Shown in pieces: positions 7,755 to 16,218 of a stretch of 64,000 bases of DNA. Source of the stretch: Paenibacillus sp. URB8-2 (GTDB taxonomy: Bacteria > Bacillota > Bacilli > Paenibacillales > Paenibacillaceae); contig NZ_AP023239.1 of the NCBI RefSeq assembly GCF_013393385.1, forward strand, positions 3,038,001-3,102,000. Reading direction: 5' to 3'. A program made the position numbers and the translations under genes. Below the pieces are notes generated by a model that did not search any database, was not told where the DNA came from, and worked only from the letters and a program-made list of their open reading frames with translations. Position 1 is the stretch's first letter. Every line of letters starts with the position of its first letter.

Positions 7755-8390
7755 ATGTCAACTGTTCTTTATATAACTGCCCACCCTCACGATCATCAGA
7801 CTTCTTACTCCATGGCCGTCGGGAACGAATTTATCGAAGCTTACCGGGAAGCAAATCCGGGCGATGAAGTGATCAGGCTCGACTTGTTTAAACTGGACAT
7901 CCCTCATATCGATGCGGACGTATTCAGCGGTTGGGGCAAGCTTGCTTCCGGATCTTCATTCGACCAGCTTTCCGACGACGAGAAGGCTAAAGTCGGAAGA
8001 CTGGGTGAAATCGTGGATCAATATGTCGCAGCCGATAAATATGTATTTGTTTCACCAATGTGGAATTTTTCGTTCCCGCCGGTTTTAAAGGCCTATATTG
8101 ACGCTGTTTGCGTCGCCGGCAAATCCTTCAAATATACCGAGCAAGGCATCATTGGCTTGCTGACGGACAAAAAAGCAATCCACATTCAAGCAAGCGGCGG
8201 CGTCTATTCGGAAGGCCCTGCAGCTGGTTTCGAAAGCGGCCACAGCTATTTGGCAAAAATCATGCAATTCCATGGCGTGCCGTCCTTTGACGGGATTTTT
8301 GTTGAGGGCATGGCCGCAAAGCCGGACCAAGCTCAATCGATTAAAGAAGCAGCGATCGAAAAAGCCAAAGAGGCGGCTAAATCGTTCTAA
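7755..8390 (+). CDS. azoR: FMN-dependent NADH-azoreductase
   Basis: A 211-residue flavodoxin-like protein. It reduces quinones and azo compounds by two-electron transfer from NADH through bound FMN, in the cytoplasm as a dimer. Visible family features are the N-terminal beta strand [17 protein letters not shown] (phosphate-binding loop), [18 protein letters not shown] (FMN-contacting motif typical of AzoR/AcpD) and the QASGG motif near residue 147. Length matches the family. ATG at 7755 is preceded by aagggag; the GTG nine bases upstream is less likely. It has its own promoter and terminator. B. subtilis paralogues answer to thiol and quinone stress regulators; no such operator is clearly recognisable here. 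Confidence 0.9.
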   Translation: MSTVLYITAHPHDHQTSYSMAVGNEFIEAYREANPGDEVIRLDLFKLDIPHIDADVFSGWGKLASGSSFDQLSDDEKAKVGRLGEIVDQYVAADKYVFVSPMWNFSFPPVLKAYIDAVCVAGKSFKYTEQGIIGLLTDKKAIHIQASGGVYSEGPAAGFESGHSYLAKIMQFHGVPSFDGIFVEGMAAKPDQAQSIKEAAIEKAKEAAKSF

Positions 8391-8420
8391 AATGATTCCA
8401 GAGCTGTAACTTCATAAATG

Positions 8421-8448
8421 GGGAGCTGAGATGTTCAGCTCCCTTTTT
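8421..8448 (+). terminator. Terminator of the azoreductase gene
   Basis: gggagctga pairs with tcagctccc around a 5-base loop and is followed by five T residues. Confidence 0.92.
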
Positions 8449-8553
8449 CCTTTGGCTTAAAATTGGGTCATCTTCTCCTGTCCATTCGCCTAGTCAATTA
8501 ATGCCCCGGGTCATATACTGTGGTGTATTCTAAAAACAGAGGAGGAATTCCAA

Positions 8554-8682
8554 ATGGGCTACGGCTGTGTTGGTGGAGAAGACAAAGGACCTGGATATGT
8601 AAATCCTTTGTTTACATCTACGGCTACAATTTTGGTTCTCTATATTCTCCTGGTCATCGTTTTGAAAACTTGCTGGATCTAA
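8554..8682 (+). CDS. YjcZ-like tiny membrane protein
   Basis: A 42-residue reading frame with an excellent ribosome site (aggagg at 8540-8545, eight bases before the ATG). The N terminus is Gly-rich (MGYGCVGGEDKGPGY) and the rest is one transmembrane helix rich in Leu, Ile and Val, ending KTCWI. This layout matches the tiny YjcZ/YhfM-type sporulation-associated membrane peptides of Bacillales, many of which are expressed in the mother cell or coat. It differs from the typical member by lacking repeated Gly-Tyr and by having two cysteines. The function of the family is not established. Confidence 0.65.
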   Translation: MGYGCVGGEDKGPGYVNPLFTSTATILVLYILLVIVLKTCWI

Positions 8683-8703
8683 GTCATCTCTAACGGTTGT
8701 CAG

Positions 8704-8745
8704 TCCCGCCGAAGCGTGACATTTTCATGCCCGGCGGGATCTGGA
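8704..8745 (+). terminator. Possible terminator after the YjcZ-like gene
   Basis: tcccgccg (8704-8711) pairs perfectly with cggcggga (8732-8739) around a 20-base loop, followed by tctggattttt. The long loop and interrupted T run make it a weak candidate. Confidence 0.4.
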
Positions 8746-8803
8746 TTTTTATGACAACGCGTTGGCTGCGGCAAGGAATACATAGGTTGAATATGCTTGA
8801 TGG

Positions 8804-9625
8804 TTACGTTCTCCTTCTGAAGATCCACTGGGTCACTATGCCCAGTGATATCATCAAGACAAGCAGCAGCAGAAGCCACCCGACAATGGGGATATTGATA
8901 AAGGCGGTTAAGATGGCGGCACCCACTAATACCTTCATCCAATCGGACATGAGCGTTGGCCCATGAAACATCTCTCCAATCCGGAAACTAATGACGGTAG
9001 TTCCAAATGCCAGCGCCAGGAGCACAGCCAACAAGATAACAATGATAATCGGGATACCGATAACGGTGACAAGCAGCATTGTACTCAAAGCCGTGAGGAT
9101 CAAACACCCCAATAAACCGATAAGAATCAGCCGTCCACTCAAGCTTAAGGGATAGCGATCAGTAAATGCGGCTATTTTTCGTTTCCCCAAAATCCGTATT
9201 AGAACAGGTACAAGAATCATTAGCAGACTGCCGGCGAGTTGCAGCACCCATAAACCGAGGGCAAGCCCGCCCCCGATCAACAGACTGTTTTGCGTCGCAC
9301 TGTCCAGAGAAATTGTATAGATATCATCACCGAGCACGGCTCCGGGATCTTGTTTAACAAGGCCCCCGATTACGACGACAACGCTTTTTATATCGGCTGT
9401 GCTGCCAAGGTGAAGATCGCCGTTTACAACGACCGCCACACCGGTCACTTGTCCGTATACCTCGGCATTGCCTCCAATCACATACAGATCATCTACGGTC
9501 TGCCCTGCGGGTACGGTCGTATTCTGATGCTCGAAAATGCTCTTTGCCGATGCAATACCCGGAATGAGGAGCATGAGGAACGCAAAACAGCTTAATGTGA
9601 AAAAAATCCTTCTCAATGTGTTCAT
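8804..9625 (-). CDS. Secreted/membrane polymer-forming (bactofilin-like) protein
   Basis: About 273 residues: a cleavable signal peptide (FLMLLIPGIASA), an extracytoplasmic beta-helical segment of about 90 residues with short repeats (DDLYVIGGNAEVYG, VAVVVNGDLHLG, VVVVIGGLV) like those of polymer-forming cytoskeletal or bactofilin domains, then about four transmembrane helices and a C-terminal RRRT. The ATG at 9625 lies six bases past the anti-sigma stop; a TTG at 9634 overlaps that stop and is the alternative, so translation is probably coupled. It is the last gene of a minus-strand unit with an ECF sigma factor and anti-sigma factor, so it is likely an envelope-stress target or modulator. 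No enzymatic motif is seen. Confidence 0.7.
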   Translation of the reverse strand: MNTLRRIFFTLSCFAFLMLLIPGIASAKSIFEHQNTTVPAGQTVDDLYVIGGNAEVYGQVTGVAVVVNGDLHLGSTADIKSVVVVIGGLVKQDPGAVLGDDIYTISLDSATQNSLLIGGGLALGLWVLQLAGSLLMILVPVLIRILGKRKIAAFTDRYPLSLSGRLILIGLLGCLILTALSTMLLVTVIGIPIIIVILLAVLLALAFGTTVISFRIGEMFHGPTLMSDWMKVLVGAAILTAFINIPIVGWLLLLLVLMISLGIVTQWIFRRRT

Positions 9626-9630
9626 CCCTT

Positions 9631-10116
9631 TCAACTGGTTGAGGCTTGAAGCAGCCGTCTAAGCGAATAAACGGAGGTTGACAGGATTATTAAGGAAAGC
9701 ACAACCGCTGCCCCGGATAAGACAGGCACACCTGAAACGAAATGCGAAGCCATATAGACTAGAGCGACAATCAATTTCAAAAACCCGTTAATCAGTTTCA
9801 TTAAGATGGCTCCGGCTGCGAACCAGAGTAACCCAAGTGCCATGAAAGAAAGAAGAGGAACGAATATCCAACCCTTTCCGGCGGCAGCTGGTTCTTGCCT
9901 GTCTGCGATTGCCTGCATAACCCGGATTTCAAAATCTGCCGGTCCTTGAATCTCTTCATAAGTGCGTGTGATGTTGCTTTGGAGGGTTAACAGCTCTTCC
10001 AGCAGGACTTGACAGGACTCACATATCTCCAAATGGGCTTCGATCTGCCGTCTTTCGTCATCACTTAACTCCTCATCCATATAAGCGGATAATTGCTCCT
10101 CTAAATGGCCGGTCAT
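9631..10116 (-). CDS. Anti-sigma factor with zinc-finger (zf-HC2) domain
   Basis: A 161-residue membrane protein. The N-terminal 45 residues form an anti-sigma domain with the motif H-x3-C-x2-C (HLEICESC) that binds zinc and should hold the adjacent sigma factor; two or three transmembrane helices follow in residues about 85-150. The start overlaps the sigma-factor stop by four bases (ATGA), typical of a sigma/anti-sigma pair. Release by proteolysis or conformational change is the family mechanism; the signal sensed here is unknown. Confidence 0.88.
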   Translation of the reverse strand: MTGHLEEQLSAYMDEELSDDERRQIEAHLEICESCQVLLEELLTLQSNITRTYEEIQGPADFEIRVMQAIADRQEPAAAGKGWIFVPLLSFMALGLLWFAAGAILMKLINGFLKLIVALVYMASHFVSGVPVLSGAAVVLSLIILSTSVYSLRRLLQASTS

Positions 10117-10649
10117 CCCTGCTCCTCCTTTGCTAGTTCCTTACGCAGTGCCATTCGAGCTGCGAATAGCCGCGACTTTACGGTTCCAAGAGGCACTTCT
10201 AGCGTATCCGCTATCTCTTCATAACGGTATCCTTGCACATCATGCAGCAGGATAACCTCCCGATGATCAATGGAAAGCCTGCTCAAGCATTCCTCTATGG
10301 ATAGTTTCACCGACGGGTCGGGTATATTGGGGTCCACCAAATGCTCATTGGGTTGCTCATCGCTGAACTCTTTCTCTTTTGCTCTTTTTTTCAACCGGTC
10401 CTTGCACAGATTGGCTGCAATTCGAATCATCCACGAGGAAAACGCAAATTCATTGTCCAGACCGGATATCGAATAAAACGCTTTGACAAACGCCTCTTGA
10501 GAAACATCTTCAGCATCCATTCGATTGCTCAACATGCCGACGGCGTAACGGTAAACATGGCCTTTAAAACGTTTCACAAGCTCGGCAAATGCTTCTTGGT
10601 CGCCACCTTTGGCTTTATGAATAATCTGATAAAGTTCTTCGTCTACCAC
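10113..10649 (-). CDS. ECF RNA polymerase sigma factor (SigW/SigX-like)
   Basis: A 178-residue group IV sigma factor. Region 2 contains the core-binding and -10 recognition signature DAEDVSQEAFVKAF (residues about 45-58), followed by SSWMIRIAANLCKDRLKK. Region 4 has the helix-turn-helix YEEIADTLEVPLGTVKSRLFAARMALR (residues about 142-170). Length and order are standard. The anti-sigma gene overlaps its stop. It directs RNA polymerase to stress promoters, probably for the envelope given its neighbours (DedA-PAP2 fusion, RND pump, polymer-forming protein). I did not find a convincing self-promoter of the TGAAAC-N16-CGTA type in the 40-base gap upstream, so it may be read from the genes before it. 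Confidence 0.93.
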   Translation of the reverse strand: MVDEELYQIIHKAKGGDQEAFAELVKRFKGHVYRYAVGMLSNRMDAEDVSQEAFVKAFYSISGLDNEFAFSSWMIRIAANLCKDRLKKRAKEKEFSDEQPNEHLVDPNIPDPSVKLSIEECLSRLSIDHREVILLHDVQGYRYEEIADTLEVPLGTVKSRLFAARMALRKELAKEEQG

Positions 10650-10688
10650 TTATGTTCACTCCTACCGGATACGGCAGCTTTCTCATTA

Positions 10689-11981
10689 TCATGCCATAAT
10701 TTCGTTCGTCTGAAGTATTCGCAGAATCTCCAGCAGAATGACGTTCAGACTGATCCATACTCCGCCGAAGACATAGCCGGCCGCAACGTCACTCGGAAAT
10801 TGCACTTTGAAATAAATCCGGCTAACCCCGACAAGGAGACCCAAGAGTATGACGGCTAAAACGGCTGAAATCCGGATGAGATTATTACTGTAATGACGAA
10901 GCATTAAAAATGCGGAAAAGCCGCATACGCTGATCGAAGTTAAGGTTTCCTCACTAGGGAAGGTGTTGAATATTTGATATCCGGCCGCAACCGGCCCGGG
11001 ACGATGAAAAAGCATCCGCAATCCTTCATCAAGCATTTCCCCACCGATGACGACCCAGAACAGGAAGGATAGCTCAAGCAGCTTTTGGCGGGCACTCAGT
11101 ATGATCCAAATAGCGGTTATTGCAATCAGAGGCCCGTACAGATAGATCGAACCTAACAGGGCAAAGCCGTTCATAAGGTCCTTCCATTCAGGTCCAAATA
11201 CCGAGAGGACGACATAAGAAGCAACCTCGTCAAAGCGGTTAAATTCCTGTGCCAAGAAATCCTGTATAAGTCCCAGCATCAAGGAAACAAACAACACAAA
11301 TGCGGCAAACGAAGACAGCACCAGGAATCTGACTTTGCCGAGCGAGTTGAAATGGCGCACACCTTTTGTAAGCAAGACCATAAGCGCTGCCAGGGCACGC
11401 TGTCTATGCTTCTGATAGAAATAGATCAGCAAGGTCAACAACGCGGAAGCGACCCCAAACAGGATCATATAGCGATTCACGGTTTGGTGGTAAGCTTCCC
11501 ATTTCGGTCCCAATACCCTGCCAAGTGAAATGAATAAGCTGACCCAAAAAATGGCGCCCGAATACGCATAAATCGCATATTTCCGGAAAGGCATACGGGT
11601 TACCCCACAGAAGTACCCTGTAATATGTCTGATCCCGGGTATAAAGTACGCAACGAACAACAGCTTGTCTCCGTATTTTTCAAACCAAATATTCATTCTT
11701 AGAAGCTGCTCTTCACCCAGATGAACCCGATGCCCATACTTGTGTACAAAGGGCCTTCCCAGCCAGTGACCGATCCAGTAAGAAAGGGTGATGCCGGCTG
11801 TTACACCGGCACTCGCGGATAAGATGCTGAGCGGCAAATTCAATTTCCCTTCAAAAACGAATAATCCCGTATAGCTCATCAACATTTCACCAGGAAGAGG
11901 CAATGCGAGCATCTCAAGGAATAAGGCTATAAAAATAACTCCGTATCCATATTGTTCAAGCCATGCGGTAACTATGTTCAC
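10689..11981 (-). CDS. DedA-family protein fused to a PAP2-like domain
   Basis: A 430-residue polytopic membrane protein. Residues 1-200 are a DedA/SNARE-associated domain (LEMLALPLPGE, residues 22-32, and FIPGIRHITGYFCG, residues 113-126), a family of lipid scramblases and undecaprenyl-phosphate carriers. Residues about 215-430 have the five-helix layout of PAP2 lipid phosphatases, but the catalytic motifs are altered: K-x6-RP reads R-MLFHRP-GP (322-330), PSGH reads PSEE (342-345), and SR-x5-H-x3-D reads SRIYFKVQFPSD (387-398). The nucleophile and proton-donor histidines are absent, so this half is probably not a phosphatase. It sits between the RND pump and the ECF sigma factor in one minus-strand unit. 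Confidence 0.85.
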   Translation of the reverse strand: MNIVTAWLEQYGYGVIFIALFLEMLALPLPGEMLMSYTGLFVFEGKLNLPLSILSASAGVTAGITLSYWIGHWLGRPFVHKYGHRVHLGEEQLLRMNIWFEKYGDKLLFVAYFIPGIRHITGYFCGVTRMPFRKYAIYAYSGAIFWVSLFISLGRVLGPKWEAYHQTVNRYMILFGVASALLTLLIYFYQKHRQRALAALMVLLTKGVRHFNSLGKVRFLVLSSFAAFVLFVSLMLGLIQDFLAQEFNRFDEVASYVVLSVFGPEWKDLMNGFALLGSIYLYGPLIAITAIWIILSARQKLLELSFLFWVVIGGEMLDEGLRMLFHRPGPVAAGYQIFNTFPSEETLTSISVCGFSAFLMLRHYSNNLIRISAVLAVILLGLLVGVSRIYFKVQFPSDVAAGYVFGGVWISLNVILLEILRILQTNEIMA

Positions 11982-12026
11982 TGGAACCCCTCCTCTTCCT
12001 TATAGTTTATACATACCGGGCAGGAA

Positions 12027-15000
12027 TCACACTGCGCTTCCGTTCAAGGACAGCTCGGTATTCCGGTCCGCTTTTCTCTGCATCCATTCGTAAATAATCG
12101 GGATTACCACAAAGCTGTTTAGTGTTGAGGTGACCATACCGCCAATAACCACGATGCCAAGCACCTGTGAAATGACCGTATCGGCGCTATAGGATAAAGC
12201 AAGCGGAATCAGCGTAAGAACGGTTGTGCCCGCAGTCATAAAAATCGGACGTACCCGGGACAGACTCCCCTGCACTATGGACCCCCTCAGGCTCATTCCT
12301 TCTTTTCGATTTCGTTCAATTTTATCGATAAGGACAATCCCGTTAGTCACTACTATACCCGTAAGCATCAGTACCCCAATTAATGCAGCCAGGTTCCATT
12401 GACCGTGGATCGCATACAACGCGAGCACCACACCGGACATAGCCAGCGGAATGCTTATCAATACGGCAAACGGCGCTCTCCATCCTTTAAATACAATGCT
12501 GGTAATAAGCAGGACGAGCAATACTGAAATCACTACAGCTATCGTTATTTCGATTATCATTTGCGTAACCTGCTCTGTAATGCCTCCCAGGGAATAGGTT
12601 ACCCCGTTTGGAACCTGCACATCTTTCAGAGCCTGATCGACCGCGCCCGACACTTTGCTCATGTCACTGGAAATGATTTGCGCGTTAACGACTGAGAATG
12701 GCTGACCATCGCGCTCTTGAATGGATGAAACCGCATCGCTTTTATGAATGGATGCCAATTGATCCAACCGGTACAACTGGCCGTTATTGCCGGTGAGCAG
12801 CTCTGCTGATAGAGAAGCCAGCACTTGTTCCGGTGTATAGACAGGCAATGTCTTCTCTTTAACCGTGTTCTTTTGAATAGGGTCGATGTAGACATCTACC
12901 GGAATGACTCCCGAACCGGTTGACGTCATGATGTCAAAGTCCTTCCCTTTGGCCATATACCGTTTCAACAGCTTGTTAATGTCACCTTCCCTGACACCGG
13001 CCCTTGCAACCTTCTCCCTATCGATGGATATGGCATACTTTGGAATGCCATTGGTCATATCGGTTTTGCCCGATACGCTTAGGCCTGGGATATCAACCAG
13101 TTTGGTCCGCACAAGTTCCGCGGCCTGCTCCAGTGTCTTGCCATCTGCGCCCATCAGCATGATTTTAATCGTTGAATCATCGCCTGCGATGTTCTGATTG
13201 GTTACCGTAATGGCGGCACGGTTAGAAAGATGGGACAAATCAGACTGTAAAGACGGTATGAACGAATTAACTTCCTGCTTGTTTTTTAATTGAATGGAAA
13301 GATTGGCTATGTTCGGCTGCTGAATATACCCGCCGCCTTGGTCAAATACGTCATCTGCCTGCGGTGTTAATGAAGAACCGAAAGTGGATGAATAGGAAGC
13401 GATTTGGGCGTTGTTATGCAGAACATCTTCAACAGCTTTTACTTCCTTATCCACTTCCGAGAGCGGGGTTCCTTTCGGCAGCTCCACTTTTACAGCCACC
13501 TGTCCGCCGGCCGTACTGGGCAGCAGGCTAAACGGCAGACGGGCGGCGAACAGGGCGGCGGCAACAAACAGGAGGATCGAGATACTGATCACTGTTTTTT
13601 TGTGCTTCAATGCGGATAAGAGGAATGGCTTCATCAAGGGCTCAAGCGTTACCGCTTTGGCATGAGGCTCTCTCCAACCGATATATGCGAAAGCCGGAAT
13701 GACAAGCATTGCTACGAGGAATGACACCCCAAGCGCGATGACGACAGACCAGGCAAAGCCGGAATATGAAGCGCCAATGATGCCGCCGACCAGAGCAATC
13801 GGAACATAGACAGCAACGGTAGTCGCCGTGGAGGCGAAAATCGCCGGCAGCATCTCTACAACCGCTGAAGCTAAAACGTGCAGGACGGGCTTGTCTTTAT
13901 TTTCCTGAACCCTCCGATATATATTATCCAGGATAACGATCGCATCATCCACAATGCGCCCCATGGCTACAATTAATCCGGAAACGGTCAATAGGTTAAG
14001 CGTAACGCCCATCCATTTGAGAATAGCTGTCGTAGCAAGGAGCGAAATGGGAAGCGATACGGCAATCAAGATTGTAGATCTCACATTCCGGAAAAAGAAC
14101 AGCACACAGAGCATCGAGAACAGGCAGCCCAGCAATCCCTCGCGAATAAGCCCCTTCAAGGATTCGTTCAGGTCATGGGCACGGTCCGTCAGCAGCGTCA
14201 TCGCAACGTCACTGCTTTTCACCGCCGCTATGCCTGAAACCCGTTCCTTTACATGCTGCGCAACATCCGTGATGGTTGCAGTCGGCGTTTTGATCACATT
14301 GATGAGCACACTTGCTCGGCCATCGGTTCGTGAGACGGTTTTGACATCCGTCAGCGACTGGGAAACCGACGCAACGGCCGACAAAGGTACGCTTCTACCA
14401 TCGCTGTTCTTAATTGTAAAGTTGTTCAGCTGCTCATCCGTGACGTCCCAACCTTCTAACCTAATAGGAAAAGAGGCTTTCACATTCGCAAGGTTGCCCT
14501 GCATGCTGGGAATATTGGCTGCAACGGATTTATTAAAATCGTCCAAAGTCATGCCGTTGGCTGCCAGATCTTTCATCCGAAGGCTGACGACATAGCCTTT
14601 ATTTGCTCCCCCAACGGTCTGGACATCGGCCACTCCAGGAACGGATTTTAATTGTTTCACAATATCCGTTTGCAATGAGGATTGCAAGGTCAGGTCATCT
14701 ACCTGGTTATTCTTCGCAGTCAGACTGTAGCTCAGAATCGGGAAGGTGCTGGAGGTTAATCTTGTCACGGCAGGATTCCCCACCCCATCCGGCAATGCGG
14801 CATCGTTCAGCGCTTGTTTGATCGTGTTCTCAGCTTTTTCCATATCATAATCCATCGGGTAATACAGATTCATCAAGAGCCCGCCATCGTATGAGGTCGT
14901 CTCCAGATGGGTCAGTCCGTTCGTCTTGCGAATCACTTCCTCTAGCGGCGCGGTAATATCACGTTTCATTTGGTCCGCTTGGTAGGACGATGCGCGCAGG

Positions 15001-15146
15001 GAAACCATTAAGGTGGTGTTGTTGATGCCGGGGAGATAATCTCTTTGCATTTGAAAAGCCGATACCGCCCCCCACACTAAAATAAGGACGACACTGACCA
15101 GAATAATGGTCGCCCGCTGCATGACTGCTTCGATTAATCGCTTCAT
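12027..15146 (-). CDS. RND-family efflux transporter permease (AcrB/SwrC-like)
   Basis: A 1039-residue inner-membrane proton-driven exporter: one N-terminal helix, a large outer loop (about 30-330), helices 2-6 with the loop IVDDAIVILDNIYRR, a second loop (about 545-850) and helices 7-12. Length and duplicated topology match the hydrophobe/amphiphile efflux branch; Gram-positive members such as SwrC/YerP export surfactin and other lipopeptides or bile-salt-like compounds. No membrane-fusion partner gene is adjacent. The start is preceded by gagaggag. The next gene (DedA-PAP2) begins 45 bases downstream, suggesting a shared transcript with the sigma/anti-sigma genes. The substrate is not deducible. 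Confidence 0.92.
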   Translation of the reverse strand: MKRLIEAVMQRATIILVSVVLILVWGAVSAFQMQRDYLPGINNTTLMVSLRASSYQADQMKRDITAPLEEVIRKTNGLTHLETTSYDGGLLMNLYYPMDYDMEKAENTIKQALNDAALPDGVGNPAVTRLTSSTFPILSYSLTAKNNQVDDLTLQSSLQTDIVKQLKSVPGVADVQTVGGANKGYVVSLRMKDLAANGMTLDDFNKSVAANIPSMQGNLANVKASFPIRLEGWDVTDEQLNNFTIKNSDGRSVPLSAVASVSQSLTDVKTVSRTDGRASVLINVIKTPTATITDVAQHVKERVSGIAAVKSSDVAMTLLTDRAHDLNESLKGLIREGLLGCLFSMLCVLFFFRNVRSTILIAVSLPISLLATTAILKWMGVTLNLLTVSGLIVAMGRIVDDAIVILDNIYRRVQENKDKPVLHVLASAVVEMLPAIFASTATTVAVYVPIALVGGIIGASYSGFAWSVVIALGVSFLVAMLVIPAFAYIGWREPHAKAVTLEPLMKPFLLSALKHKKTVISISILLFVAAALFAARLPFSLLPSTAGGQVAVKVELPKGTPLSEVDKEVKAVEDVLHNNAQIASYSSTFGSSLTPQADDVFDQGGGYIQQPNIANLSIQLKNKQEVNSFIPSLQSDLSHLSNRAAITVTNQNIAGDDSTIKIMLMGADGKTLEQAAELVRTKLVDIPGLSVSGKTDMTNGIPKYAISIDREKVARAGVREGDINKLLKRYMAKGKDFDIMTSTGSGVIPVDVYIDPIQKNTVKEKTLPVYTPEQVLASLSAELLTGNNGQLYRLDQLASIHKSDAVSSIQERDGQPFSVVNAQIISSDMSKVSGAVDQALKDVQVPNGVTYSLGGITEQVTQMIIEITIAVVISVLLVLLITSIVFKGWRAPFAVLISIPLAMSGVVLALYAIHGQWNLAALIGVLMLTGIVVTNGIVLIDKIERNRKEGMSLRGSIVQGSLSRVRPIFMTAGTTVLTLIPLALSYSADTVISQVLGIVVIGGMVTSTLNSFVVIPIIYEWMQRKADRNTELSLNGSAV

Positions 15147-15213
15147 TTCAAGTCTCCTCTCGAGTCTACATAGAGAAAAGACTTCAAAGAGGACCTTTTT
15201 GTTCGTTGGGGGT

Positions 15214-15266
15214 AAAAAAAAGAATGGATAGTGTATCAGAACTTGTCTGACGCCCTATCCATTCTT
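15214..15266 (-). terminator. Terminator of uppP
   Basis: Read on the minus strand, aagaatggata and tatccattctt form an 11-bp stem around a 22-base loop, followed by a run of seven T residues (A run at 15214-15220 on the plus strand). Confidence 0.88.
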
Positions 15267-15272
15267 CGTGTT

Positions 15273-16091
15273 TTAATATGCCAGCAAATAGATGAAGAAA
15301 ATTGCGGCAAGCGCAAACCGGTAATAGGCAAACGGCGCGAGCTTCAGCCGCTCAAGAAGCTTCAGGAAGGTTATCACGGCCAGGAGCGCCACTACGAAGG
15401 CTACGAGGAATCCGACGATGAAGAAGCCGGCATCGGCTGCCGTTAACGTCTGGTAGCTCTTTAGTAATTCATAACCGCTTGCGGCAATCATCATCGGGAT
15501 GGCAACCAGGAAGGAAAAATTAGTCGCGGCTTTATAGCCTGCTCCCGACAGCAAGCCCCCGGCAATGGTCGCTCCGGAACGGGAGAATCCCGGCCACAGG
15601 GATAGGCACTGGAATAGACCAATCGTCAGCGCCTGTCTATACGACAGCTGATCAATGCTCTCCGCCCGCACAGGAGTCTGTTTCTTCTGGCCAAGAAGCA
15701 TAAAGAGTCCTCCCAGTACAAGTCCCGCAAGTACGGTATAAGGTGAGAACAGATACGTTTTAATAAAGGAATGAAGTATAAACCCAAGTATCATTGCCGG
15801 TAAGCAAGCCAATATGATATGTAAAAGGTTTAATTTCGGCCTCTCTTTCGTAGATCCATCTTCGGATTGGATCTTCATTAGACCCAGCAAGCCGAGTATC
15901 CGCCGCCAATAAATGACGGCTACAGCAAGAATAGCTCCAAGCTGGATGATGATTTCGAAAGTGTCGGCTTTTTCTCCGGTGAATCCGAGAAGTTCTCCGC
16001 TCAAAATAAGATGGCCTGTGGATGATACCGGCAGAAATTCAGTGACTCCCTCTACAATTCCTTGAATGATTGCGATAATGAACTCGTGCAT
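15273..16091 (-). CDS. uppP: Undecaprenyl-diphosphatase UppP (BacA)
   Basis: A 272-residue integral membrane phosphatase that converts undecaprenyl diphosphate to undecaprenyl phosphate, recycling the lipid carrier for peptidoglycan and teichoic acids; overexpression gives bacitracin resistance. Both family motifs are present: GIVEGVTEFLPVSSTGHL (residues 11-28, catalytic Glu) and LWPGFSRSGATI (around residues 166-177, catalytic Arg). Eight hydrophobic segments are visible and length is standard. ATG at 16091 follows ggaggg. It lies 127 bases after the LtaA-like gene on the same strand and may share its transcript; the AT-rich gap could also hold its own promoter. Confidence 0.97.
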   Translation of the reverse strand: MHEFIIAIIQGIVEGVTEFLPVSSTGHLILSGELLGFTGEKADTFEIIIQLGAILAVAVIYWRRILGLLGLMKIQSEDGSTKERPKLNLLHIILACLPAMILGFILHSFIKTYLFSPYTVLAGLVLGGLFMLLGQKKQTPVRAESIDQLSYRQALTIGLFQCLSLWPGFSRSGATIAGGLLSGAGYKAATNFSFLVAIPMMIAASGYELLKSYQTLTAADAGFFIVGFLVAFVVALLAVITFLKLLERLKLAPFAYYRFALAAIFFIYLLAY

Positions 16092-16218
16092 ATCAGCGGC
16101 GCCCTCCTCCGTTTTCTTTTTGTGATGATGCCTGTCTTCATAATCTTAGACTAAGCTATAATCCTAAATTCAACGTGAAGAGATTATTAAATAAATCTTA
16201 ACTGCATGACATAATGGC

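Noticed and set aside
10113..10700. Autoregulatory ECF promoter before the sigma-factor gene
   Set aside because: GAAA- and CGTA-like words exist on the minus strand, but their spacing (about 24 bases) does not fit.
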